Of a DNA stretch of 64,000 nucleotides, positions 26,031-36,135 are shown one piece after another. The number at the start of each line of letters is the position of its first letter. Within the stretch, counting starts at the first letter, position 1. Both the position numbers and the translations under genes were made by a program. A model generated the notes under the pieces. That model was not told the DNA's origin. It saw nothing but the letters and a program-made list of their open reading frames with translations, and made no database searches. The DNA is taken from contig BSBK01004085.1 of assembly GCA_027943335.1 (NCBI GenBank), positions 520,001 to 584,000 on the forward strand, written 5' to 3'. This DNA comes from Chamaecyparis obtusa. Taxonomy: Eukaryota > Streptophyta > Pinopsida > Cupressales > Cupressaceae.

Positions 26031-26368
26031 AAGAGGTCCCAGGGATGCCCAAAAACCTAGAACTGATACCAGAATAGGAAAGAATGTCAGGAATAGACAT
26101 AAAATCCTATGATTACTAAGATGAAGGCCAGGAGGATCCATTTCTAAATCCTACCTAGAAAATAGAGATATGAAAAAGGGAAATTCAAGAGAATCCTTAA
26201 GATCTTATCCCTAATTTCACCTAGAATGAAGTAGAAAAGAAGTGGAAAGTGGGGAGAAAGCCAGATCAAAGCAAAGATCAATTCAAGGCATCCAATATGA
26301 CCCCAAACAACTTACTCAGAGGGATAAATTCTCTTAACATGGAAGTGCTTCCATTTTAAGATGATACA

Positions 26369-26894
26369 ACTCCTACACTTTTTGGCTGAAAATTGCACAG
26401 TGGACATATATAGGCATCAAGTTCCTAGATCAAAAATTATAGCTAATTCTAAAATTCCAATGATTGTTAAATTTAGATCTAAAGGTCAACATCTTATTTC
26501 AAGCTGAGTTCATTCTTCCTATTTTCCTCTTGCATAGTTTACTTTCATAGATTATATTTACATTTGTGTATCATTTCTACATAAGGAATTCAAAACCCTA
26601 CATTGTGTAGATCTCACATTGGCACCCTTACTCTCTTGGTTGTGCTAATCAGATTAAATTTGTTGGAGGTTTTGTATTCTATTATATGTAATATTTGGGA
26701 TCTAGCAACTCTTAACTTTACATACTATTTCTTATTGTACATTTTGCTGAACACGCCGCATTACATTTCCATTCCAATTTTGGTGTTAGATTCTTGATCT
26801 ACATTGTATACATTGATCACATTCCTATTTTAAGATATAGTTATTTTTTCTTTGTGGTGACTGATTAGGAAAGTAATATATACTTTTCATTTAT
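26369..26894. other. host sequence of E / upstream of A
   Basis: Continues the DNA that E inserted into (left side ends at 19702). I see no gene or repeat boundary here. Confidence 0.35.
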
Positions 26895-27325
26895 TGTGGG
26901 GTTTAGGGAAACTCCCCAAAAAATTTTTGGGGGGTTAACTCGTCAGGAGTTTTTGAGTTGACTCATCAAGCATTTCCCTAGGTTGACTTTCCAAGCTTTT
27001 TCCCTAGGTTAACTCATCAAGTATTTTTAGGGTTAACTTGTTAATCAACATAAGTCTTGTTATAATGGCTTAGGGTTAGGGTTTTTTATGATGAGAATTT
27101 TGTAGCTTCTTGCAATGATATTTAATTGCAAGGGATTGTAGATTGTAACATGGTGAGATTACTTGATAATAAGATTAGACTCTCTTTTTGATGGATGTAG
27201 CCCAAGATTGGGTGAACCACATTAAATATTTGTGTCTTCTTCTTCTACTTTTGTGTGCTTCATTCCTTCATAGTATTGGTTATATTTACATGTAATAGTT
27301 AGATTTCTATATTCTAATCCTAACA
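26895..27325 (+). repeat. putative 5' LTR of Copia A
   Basis: Starts TGTGGGGTTTAGGG and ends TCCTAACA, followed after two bases by the primer site. The left limit is inferred from the TG start and there is no second copy to prove it. Confidence 0.45.
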
Positions 27326-27327
27326 AG

Positions 27328-27340
27328 TGGCATTAGAGCA
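27328..27340 (+). other. primer-binding site of A
   Basis: TGGCATTAGAGCA, two transitions away from the tRNA-iMet-type TGGTATCAGAGCA. Confidence 0.6.
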
Positions 27341-27409
27341 AGCTGTTTCCAGTTATCCTATGAAGGAAGGCCTTATAATTGAGTGAGAGTAATTTTAGAC
27401 ACAGGTAAG

Positions 27410-28065
27410 TTGAAGATTGAGAAGTTTAATTAGAAAAAAATTTAGTTATGGAAAAATAAAAATGGAGTATCTGTATTAGAAGGATTTATGGTGGCCATTG
27501 GGAGGAAAATCCAAGAAACTAACATCAATGTCTGATGAGGATTGAGATATTTTGGATAGGAAGGCACTTGGAAGTTATTTTTTATGCTTAGAACAATCAT
27601 TGGCATTTAATATTACACAAGAAAAGACAATTTAAGAGATGATAGAAATCCTAGCAAAGTTATATGAAAAGCCTTCCGCTTCAAATAAGGTATTTCTTAT
27701 GAAGCATTTATTTAATATGAAAATGGTAGAAGGTGGGTCATTTTATGATCATTTAAATGAGTTTAATACAGTTACCAGTAAATTATCTTTTGTTAATGTC
27801 AATTTTAATGAAGAAATTAGGGCTCTTTTGATTTTGTGTTCTTTGTCTGAAATATGGAATGGCTTGGTAATGGTTGTTAGTGACTTTGTTTTTGTTTAAA
27901 ATACCCTAAAATTTGATGACATTATTGGTGTTATTTTGAATGAGGAAATTCATAGGAAAAGATTAGGTGGATCCAAACTAGGTATTGTTTTGAATGTTGA
28001 AAGTAGAGGTAGAACAAGGGACATAGGAAACAATTTTGGAAGTCATGAGAAATCATGAGGAAAAT
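27410..28065 (+). pseudogene. Copia gag (UBN2-type) fragment
   Basis: Reads KIEKF, then KDLWWPLGGK, DRKALGSYFLCL, LAKLYEKPSASNKVFLMKHL, then GSFYDHLNEFNT, ALLILCSLSEIWNGLV and NTLKFDDIIGVILNEE, the usual Copia gag order and spacing. Several in-frame stops (27427, 27444, 27480, 27544 area and TAA at 27897) make it non-functional. It is cut at about 28065 (GKLKGQ) before the zinc knuckle, where sequence from the end of element B begins. Confidence 0.85.
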
Positions 28066-28162
28066 TAAAGGGGCAGTATTCTATTGATACTAAGTACTCT
28101 ATGTAAATGTATTGTATATATCATGACAAAGTGTTTTTGCCACTAATGTGAAAGGGGGAGAT
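28066..28162 (+). mobile_element. remnant of a second B-family element
   Basis: This 97-bp stretch matches 35472-35566, the internal sequence directly before B's 3' LTR, including AAAGGGGGAGAT before TGTAGATCC. A 5' LTR should be preceded by host DNA, not by this. The simplest reading is that the LTR at 28163 is shared by two tandem B copies, the first of which was almost entirely deleted. Confidence 0.75.
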
Positions 28163-29357
28163 TGTAGATCCCTATAGTTTTGTTGTCTATTAGTATCTTA
28201 CACTTAGTCATTATCTAGGTAATGTTGGTTGGTCATCACTATGATCGAGGCATCATGTATAGGTTGATTCATATAATGTACATTTACTGAGTAGCAGTCA
28301 CTGCCGAGTAAACCTATGGTCACCGAGTACTTTTGTATTAGCCGAGTGAGTTTTTTTTGAGTTATGTAGAGAAGACAATGTCGAGTGCTAGAGTATAAAG
28401 AACAATGAATGCCGAGTGCCAGAGTTATCAAATTCCAAGCAAGCCAAAATCGACATATGTGTTTGTTATGGTACAATCACTGAGGTAAAATGTTTTGGAT
28501 GACATTTATATTTTGTTTACTATTTGTTGAGGAAATCACAGAGGTGATTATGTTTCTATTTTGTAATCATTAATCCCTATGCAACACTTGGAGCCAATCA
28601 GAATTAAGGAAAGGTTAAGCGACAAAATGAGTTAATCTGGATCATAGATCTCAAACTTGGAGAAATTTAGTTGTCTATATAAGATGAGATCTGAACCCTA
28701 ATATAAGTGTGTGTATGTGAAAGGAAAGAGAGAATATCTTCAGACTAGTGATTATTCTGATAGAGTTCAGTGACCGAGTGAAATAGAGTAAAGCAGTAAA
28801 GGACAGAATAAAGATAAACTTGATAGATAAGATCAAATCAATACTGGAAGGAGAAGATCTATAATCAGCATACAAGTGTAGATTGAAGGATCAGGTATTG
28901 AGACATTATAACAAGTGTATCAAGGTAAATCTCTTAACAAAGTGGTTTTAACCAACCTTATGCAATATCTTAACCGAGTGCTTACTTAGTTGTAAGTTTC
29001 AAATCCTTTTGCAAGGTAGATTGTATAAGTCTTTTAGCTCTTAACATGGTAGACCCCTCATAGGGTAGATCATATTTTGTGATCAAATTTGTAGCCCTAA
29101 TAGGAAAACTTTAAACTACAGTAGTGAAGATTTGTGGGTGTCATCCCCACCCCAGTTTTACCTTCCAAGGGTTTCTGGGTAACCAAGTTATTGTGTTATG
29201 AGTACTTTCATGAATGATGTTTAGCTTATTCATTTCATTACATTGATGAAGTCTGTAATAATGCTATGCAAGTTTTTAGTAATGTTAAAATGGATTAATA
29301 AGTGATATCTGATTCACCCCCTGTCTCAACATCACATTTCCCAATAGATTTCCAACA
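28163..29357 (+). repeat. 5' LTR of B
   Basis: 1,195 bp; TG...CA ends. TATA box CTATATAAGATGAG at about 28675. Contains ACCGAGT/CCGAGTG repeats at about 28303-28400 and near 28975. Pairs with the split 3' copy. Confidence 0.9.
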
Positions 29358-29421
29358 ATTGGTATCAGAGCGCTAGGGTTTCTTATAGAAAGTCTAACCA
29401 CTTGAAGATAAAGATCTTGAG

Positions 29422-31250
29422 ATGGAAGTTTATAAGTTGGGAAAAATTATAGAGAATCAAAAGATTGATGTTAAACTTGCATTACAACAAATTGAAGCAA
29501 CAAGAGGAGAACTGAAAAGATCCTGAAGCAGAAGAAGAGAAATTGCTATTCAGCAAAATGAATCACAATATCAAGAAGAAGATACCACTAGATTATTTGA
29601 TAATAGGAACTCTGCAGAAAGTGACAAATCCATAAAAGAGCCATTGGAGAAAAATAACATACTATATGAGGACATCAAAAATATGAAGAGAGAACAAGAA
29701 ATTCAATTTGTTAGACTCTATGAAGTAGTTGAACAGAAAAAGAAAGCTGAAGAAGATAAGACAATGGCTGAAGAAGACATGACAATGGATGAAGAAGATA
29801 AATGAAAAATATCAATAAGACTTAATGAAAGGACAAGTGACATGCAGAGGTTGACTAACAATCAACTAGACATGGTAAATCAACTGCTATTGGTTAATCA
29901 AGAATTGGGCAGGAAAGATGTGGAAATCACCAATCTAAGATCAGAAAATAATCAACTAAGGAATGAACTAAGATCTGAAAAGGAAATAAATGAAAGGATG
30001 AACAAACCAAATGAAGCTGCAAGATACTTTGAAGAACTGTTAAGGTCACCTAGAAGATCTAGTGATAGATCTAGACTTGGACTAAATTAGCAATCATTAT
30101 CCACTGAGGAAGGAGAATCATCAAAAAGTGGAAAGAAAAGGTGTTGTCAGGTAATTTGGGTAGTTAGACAGTTGGTCCATTTGAAGGAGTTACACAGGTG
30201 CGATGGTTCACCTTGCACCCCTTCAAATGTTATATATATGTACTTGTCCCTTTGATAAAGACAATAATTATGTACGAAAAACTCTTATGAATACATGAAT
30301 ACAATGCTCTTTTATATTCTATGTCAAGTACTTAGTTGTCTGTATGCAATTACTTTCTGTTACCCCACGAGGGTAACAAATAGTAATTGCATATAGACAA
30401 CTAAGTACTTAGCATAGAATATAAAAGAGCATTGTATTTATGTATTTATAAGAGTTTTCCATACATAATTATTATCTTTATCAAAGGGACAAGTACATAT
30501 ATATAACATTCGAAGGGGTGTGAGGAAAACTGTGGCACTTGTGTAACTCCTTCAGACAGACCAACCATCTAACTACCCAAATTACCTGACAACAAAAGGA
30601 ATGATAAGCCAAAGAACAACAAGACTACATGCCATCATTGTGGATAGCCAGGACATACAGCTAATGTCTACAAAAGAAAACATGGTAAGTCTGATCCTAA
30701 GCATAAATTTAATGGACAATGTTTTAACTATAATAAATTTGGACATCAGACACAAGAATGCAGGTCTAAGGTCAGCAATCCACCTATCTCACCAAAATTT
30801 CAAGGACACTATTTCAATTGTCAGAAGTATGGACATAGAGCATTTGAATGTAGCTCTAAACCCAAATGGTCATCAAATGAATAGAATAAGTCACCTATGA
30901 AGGGTAACTCATACAACTGGGATTATAACACTTGGTACAGTTATCATTACTATGGAAAATATGGGCACATTGGAGAAAATTGTTTGAAGATTCATTTCAG
31001 AGGGAAATCTAAAAGTTGGATGAATGGAAGTATCGTATGATACAAATGTAACACGATAGGTCATCTAAAGAAAGACTATAGATCATCCATACTGAGTAGT
31101 GATCAAAGAAAGAATGAAGATATCATTGAGAAATTGGGAAATCAAATGAACAAAACATGGAAGAAGAAAGAAGAAGGAAGCACTAGTGAAGCTAGTGCAC
31201 TTGAGGTCACCCAATCCGATGGATCAGGTGATCACACTACTTCAAACTAA
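29422..31250 (+). pseudogene. gag-like ORF1 of B
   Basis: ATG 29422, stop 31250, all in one frame once the foldback insertion (30142-30594 plus one target duplicate) is ignored. The N-terminal half is Lys/Glu/Gln/Asn-rich and probably coiled coil (NQLLLVNQELGRKDVEITNL). The C-terminal half has about five CCHC-like knuckles: CHHCG*PGHTANVY, CFNYNKFGHQTQEC, YFNCQKYGHRAFEC, YHYYGKYGHIGENC and YKCNTIGHLKKDY. Most have lost one or more Cys to Tyr. Internal stops are three TGA and three TAG. It acts as a gag-like nucleic-acid-binding protein by analogy. Confidence 0.75.
30142..30594. mobile_element. 453-bp foldback (inverted-repeat) element
   Basis: Starts TGTTGTCAGG and ends CCTGACAACA. Almost its whole length is two inverted arms of about 220 bp (for example ATGTACTTGTCCCTTTGATA on the left pairs with TATCAAAGGGACAAGTACAT on the right) around a centre GTTACCC-CACGA-GGGTAAC. 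It is flanked by AAAGG at 30137-30141 and 30595-30599. Removing it with one AAAGG restores the ORF1 frame exactly. It has no coding capacity. The 5-bp duplication with TG/CA ends is unusual for a MITE. Confidence 0.92.
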
Positions 31251-31937
31251 GAAAAGTAGGTATGTATGGAACTGAGTCTTAAAATGCTTTATCTTATATC
31301 AATTCCTAACATATGTTGAGAAAAAGTCCATATCTGCATAGATAGAGATGCATTAGGACATATTTGAGAAAAGTGGAACAATTTATTTTTGATGTCGAGC
31401 ATCAGTGTTTGCATCTGAAATGACCAAGTTAGCAATGTATGTCGAGCACTTATGGTAGCTGAGATGTGATGTACACCGAGCTGTATCTTAACAGTTGTGT
31501 TGACCGAGCTTGTGTTAGCTGAGCTTAACATAAGATTGCTGAGACAACTATATTCCACCTAAAATGTGTACAAAACATTTATGAAACCCTAATCTGATTG
31601 TTTGAAGTCTATAAAGCGGGATGTTACCATTCATTTCATTTCACCAGTGATTTGAAAATTTCTTTGAGCAATTCAAAGAGCGTGTAACCTGTTTGTTTTA
31701 GAGCTTAAGGGAGATTTCAAATCTTCTCAGCATGTCATTGGCAAATCATTTTTAGAACACTTGTGAAAAGGTACCCTACCGAGTAAAATATTTTTTGAGA
31801 ATTTCTAGTTGAAATTAATGCAATCATCTTCATTTGCTGTAATGAAGAAATAAGGAAAGGAGGTTTTCAATGTTCAATTGGTAAGGAACCAGGTGAGTAA
31901 GCCACATAAGTTTTAGGCCATTTTGAAGAGCGCAATC
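31251..31937 (+). other. spacer between ORF1 and ORF2 of B
   Basis: Contains CGAGC/CGAGT motifs (31400-31530) like those in the LTR, then GTCTATAAAGCGGGATG (31607-31623), a TATA-like site about 320 bp before ORF2. It may be an internal promoter. Confidence 0.4.
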
Positions 31938-34900
31938 ATGGGAGATCTAAGTGGAGCTATATCATCGATTTTGAAAAATGTTTTAATGGTAAAAAACATT
32001 AGGTCATGCTACATGTGCAAAATTAGAGAGATTGGCAACTATGAAATCAGGGAAGCATATGACAAATTGTGTAGCAAAACAGTGTTGAATCCAGAACACC
32101 AGAAGGTTTCTAAGCAAGGGTTAGTTCATGCCCTAGATTTTCCACAAAATTTTAAAGTGGACTAGATTAAAATTATACTAAGTAGAGTACATGACATGCA
32201 ATTTTGGCTAGAGGATGGACTAGTACAAATCACAAAAGACATGATTCACCGGGCAACTAGATACCCTAAAATATCTCGTAAGAGAACAATGAAATGTTTA
32301 AGCAAGGAGGAGATTCAAGAAAACACTCAGGTAGTCTAAAATAAGCATGGAATGACAATCTCCACTATCATTGATCCGAAGATTGATTTTGCAGTGAGAG
32401 TAATTTCTCACAAATTCTATTAGTCTAGTCAGTTGGACAATGTCTCATGTATGGGAGTGGACCAGGCTTGGAAAATTATCAAGAAGGGCCATACCTATGA
32501 CCTCACTGAGCTCCAACTGACTCAACTTTCTGAGAACCTTACTTCTATCTGGAAAGAAAATAATTCTATGTGTAAGTTTAGTTCCCTACTCATCTGTCTA
32601 TTCTTTTACATTCAGAAGTGTTTTCCTACTATTGGTGGAGTAATTTGGGATAAGAATAGGCCAATCAAAGTTGAAATTAATGAATTTATCAGTCAGATAG
32701 GAGATATTTTTGAGGGTGTAATGGAAAACTACTTTATTAAATTCAAGAAGAAAATGAGGAAGTGAAGTAGGATTCCTGTATCTCTAGTTGAGAAGTATAA
32801 TCAGGACATTTGTTTCCTAGTAGATATTGACTTCACATATGCACAAGTTATTTTACTGAGGGTATCATGGCTAATGCCATCACCTTATGAGGTTAATATT
32901 GATGAAACCATAGTAGAAATCATAGCCCTATTAGCTGAGGAAATTGATCAGAAGGCTCCCTACTTGGGAACATATGAGGAGGCTAAGTTTAAGATAACCA
33001 TGGGATTGAAGTCTGCTACCATGGAGAGAAAGAGGAAAAAGATAGCAGAGAACCTAGTAAAAATGATAGGAGAGAGAGAGAGAGGTAGATGCACCTCTTG
33101 AACTAACATGAGGAATAGGAGAAGAAAAAAAAAGTGAATCTAGTGAAAGTGAAGAAGAGGAGAAAGTAGTGGAGAAGAAAGGCAAGAAGGTAGTAATTGC
33201 CAAGCCTATGAGAAAGAAAGTAAAAAAACCTAAGGCTATTTCATCAATAGTTCTTAGGCCAAGAACAAGGGCAGTCTCTACAGCTGTAGCTGCCAAGCCA
33301 CAAAAGAAAACCCCTGCATCAGGGAAAAGGAAACTTGTTTAGCCTAGGACAGTACCGAGCTAGACAAGGAAGAAGCCTAGGAGGAAACTTATTTTGGAAA
33401 AAGATGAGGAGGAAATAGAGAGTGATGAGGAGGTTAAGAAGAAGAAGTTACCAACATAGAGAATAACACCGAGTGTGGCTGAAATATGCCACACCATCAA
33501 GAGTTTTGCTAGAATTGAAGGTTTGAAACAAATAAGATTTGAGAGCATGAGTATAGGAGATAAGGAGAAAATTGAAGAAGCTATACTTGAGATGCTCTGC
33601 ACTTTCAAGATGCTACCAATACAAATGGTGAAGTTGATCCCTAATGAGTTATATGAGAGAGTTGCATAGAGATGGGAATTCTCCCTAATGATTGAGAAGT
33701 AGATAAGGGAGAGCACATTAGCTCAAGTTGCACCAGACCTATCCCCTGCAAGTATTTAGGAAGTTGTGGAATAGTACAAGAAAAAATTTGATCCTAAGCT
33801 CAGAGCTTACTCTATCCTTCAACACAAGGTTGAGGATGTTGTTTAGGAAAGTCTTAGGACTTGGAAGATTGTCTTTGGTCTGTTAATTGACAAGAGTGCA
33901 CAACAAGACGCTAGCACATCTAAGGGTGCTGAGTTAGATAATAAAGAAGATGCAAATAATCCACAAATTCAGGAGAAAGAAGCTCCCAAGGAAGAGAAAT
34001 GTCAGAAGCTACCTGAAATAACTATTGTTGACATCCCTGAGGATACCCCAGTGAAGAATTAGGTATTGATTGAGGAAGCACATACTACATCTTTGCTAGG
34101 TAGTAACACTGTGCTATTACAAGTCATGGATTATTAGAAAATTGATGATACATCAACTGTCAACACAACCCCTATCAATCCTCAAGTTGTTACAGTTGAC
34201 ATGTTAGCCGGTATTCACACTACCGAGGAACAGGATTAGTCAGAAACTGCACTTCAGTCTACATCTGTCGAGGAGTCATAGAAGGAAAAAGAAGATTAGT
34301 CTACACTAGTGATTGCAAATCCTCAAGTGGAGGATAAGGGAAAAGAAGAGAAGAAAAAGGATATTGACATCCAAGAGCCTAAGGAGAAAGAGGAAATAAA
34401 ATCTCTTATACAGATGCTGAGTGGAAGTACATCGAAGAAGAAGGCACATAAAAAGAAGGTGAAAATTTCTACACTTGAGGTGACAATCGATGAAGTTATT
34501 GTGATTCTAAAATGGGACACATATAACTTATCATATGAACAAATACATATATTACAAGATCTACTGAAGAGGAAAAGAAGGCAAGAAGAATTGAGAAGGG
34601 AACATTAGCAAAAGAAAGTTCTGCATGAGATAAAAGGTATATTTATTGATGCTCTTAATATGACTAATGTTAATGACTCTAACCCCATACTAGAACAACT
34701 TGTCCACATAGTCAAGAAAGTGAAAAAAGAAGAAAGTGAAGCAAATGATAAGTTGTTGTAGTGGTCAGAAAGGAAATTTGAGACAAAGGTACTGAATAAA
34801 GCCTCTGTCGAGATAGAAGTGAAGTAGGTAGAACTTTCTACCAAAATATCAGATTCAGAAGGAGTTGTACTAAATGCACAATCTTTGTATACAAAACTAT

Positions 34901-35379
34901 GCAATGTAGAAGAATTTACTAAGGATAAATAGGAATTGGTAGATAAACTACAACAAGAAATAAAGTCTACTAGTCAATCATTGAGTTTGGATGATAGTTC
35001 CAGTTCCAAACACTATGCCAAGCTTATACATCGTCAAGGAAGGATAGCTGAGTTAATGGCTAATGATGGTAAGATAAGGGCTCATCTACTCTCTATTCAA
35101 ACAATGCTGACACCTCACCTGGAGGTTATTCAAAGAGAGTTAGCAAAGGCTAAGGAACTAATATAGAAAGATCCTCATCTTTCTACTACCGAGAGCCTAG
35201 TCAACCTAGCTGCTGAGCTAGAAGTGAAATTAGAGGTTCTGAAAGTTGCTATGTCTAGTTGGGACTCTACATTACACATGGTTATGACACTTCACAAACC
35301 ATTTTTGGAAAAATATTGCATGCTCCCTACTAAGGAAGAAATTATAAGTGCCAAAAACAAGGGGGAAATAAGTAAATGA
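31938..35379 (+). pseudogene. long ORF2 of B, family unknown, TAG-riddled
   Basis: About 1,147 codons from ATG 31938 to TGA 35379. The frame is continuous except for a 2-bp slip at the (GA)n run 33070-33084. The first 350 residues look globular (ISHKFY, GVDQAWKIIKKGHTYDLTEL, then FSSLLICLFFYIQKCFP). Then comes a Lys/Glu-rich region with basic KKVKKP blocks, a further globular stretch around 33475-33665, an acidic/Thr-rich linker, and a coiled-coil-like C-terminus (34310-35160). I know no domain for it. After the slip, 18 of 19 internal stops are TAG. It is plausibly a structural or accessory protein of the element. Confidence 0.6.
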
Positions 35380-35554
35380 CATATCATGGCACATAGGGAG
35401 GAAACATAATCAAAGAGAAGAAGCATAAACAAAATGGTATGATATACTCAATTTTTTATATGTGTATATCTTAGGGGGAGTATTTTTTTAATACTAAGTA
35501 CTCTATGTAAATGTATTGTAAATTTCATGACAAAGTGTTTTTTCCACTAATGTC

Positions 35555-35566
35555 AAAGGGGGAAAT
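35555..35566 (+). other. polypurine tract of B
   Basis: AAAGGGGGAAAT immediately before the 3' LTR start TGTAGATCC. Confidence 0.75.
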
Positions 35567-36135
35567 TGTAGATCCCTATAGTTTTGTTGTTTATTAGTGT
35601 CTTACACTTAGTCATTATCTAGGAAATGTTGGTTAGTCATCACTGCAACTGAGTCATCATGTATAGGTCTAGTCATATAATGTACATTTACCGAGCAGCA
35701 GTCACTGCCGAGTAAACCTATGGTCACCAAGTACTTTTGTATTAGCTAAGTGAGTTTTTACCAAGTTATGTAAAAAAGACAATGCTGAGCACCAGAGTAT
35801 AAAGAATAGTGAATGGCGAGTGCCAAAGTTATCGAATGTCAAGCAAGCCAGAATTGATATATGTGTTTGTTATGGCACAATCACCGAGGTAAAACATTTT
35901 GGCTGACATTTATATTTTGTTTACTATTTATTGAGGAAATCATGGAGGTGATTATGATTCTATTTTGTAATCATTAATCCCTATGAAACACTTGGAGCCA
36001 ATCAGAATTAAGGAAAGGTTAAGCGGAAAAATGAGTTAATCTAGATAGTAGATCTCAAACTTGGAGAAATTTAGTTGTCTATATAAAATGAGATCTGAAC
36101 CCTAATACAAGTGTGTGTATGTGTGTGTGTATGCG
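35567..36135 (+). repeat. 3' LTR of B, left part
   Basis: Matches 28163 onward, up to a (TG)n stretch at 36110-36135 where element C is inserted. The last five bases, ATGCG, are the left target duplicate of C. Confidence 0.9.

Larger units (their letters stand above)
19703..26368 (-). mobile_element. LTR retrotransposon E (no RT), minus strand
   Basis: Two direct repeats of about 1.6 kb (19703-21298 and 24765-26368) begin TGTAAAGGATA on the plus strand and end AAGATGATACA (last C changed to G in the left copy). In element sense they read TGTATCATCTT...TATCCTTTACA. The primer site lies inside the right copy and the purine tract inside the left copy, which fixes the orientation as minus. The flanks CCTCC (19698-19702) and ACTCC (26369-26373) match at four of five bases, a plausible target duplication. 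The internal 3.5 kb has one ORF and no protease, reverse transcriptase or integrase, so it must have been mobilised in trans. Confidence 0.85.
24765..26368 (-). repeat. 5' LTR of E
   Basis: Pairs with 19703-21298. U3 starts at 26368. A TATA box, CTATAAAAGGAGGCC, lies at about 25692-25706 on the minus strand. Both LTR copies contain the same 157-162-codon open frame downstream of the TATA box; it is probably incidental. Confidence 0.9.

Noticed and set aside
33085..35379. A genetic code reading TAG as Gln
   Set aside because: Frameshifts and TAA/TGA stops are also present and neighbouring elements are clearly decayed; deamination explains the bias without recoding.
36110..36135. (TG)n stretch as an independent feature
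   Set aside because: It is part of the B LTR at the C insertion point and also present, shorter, in the 5' LTR.
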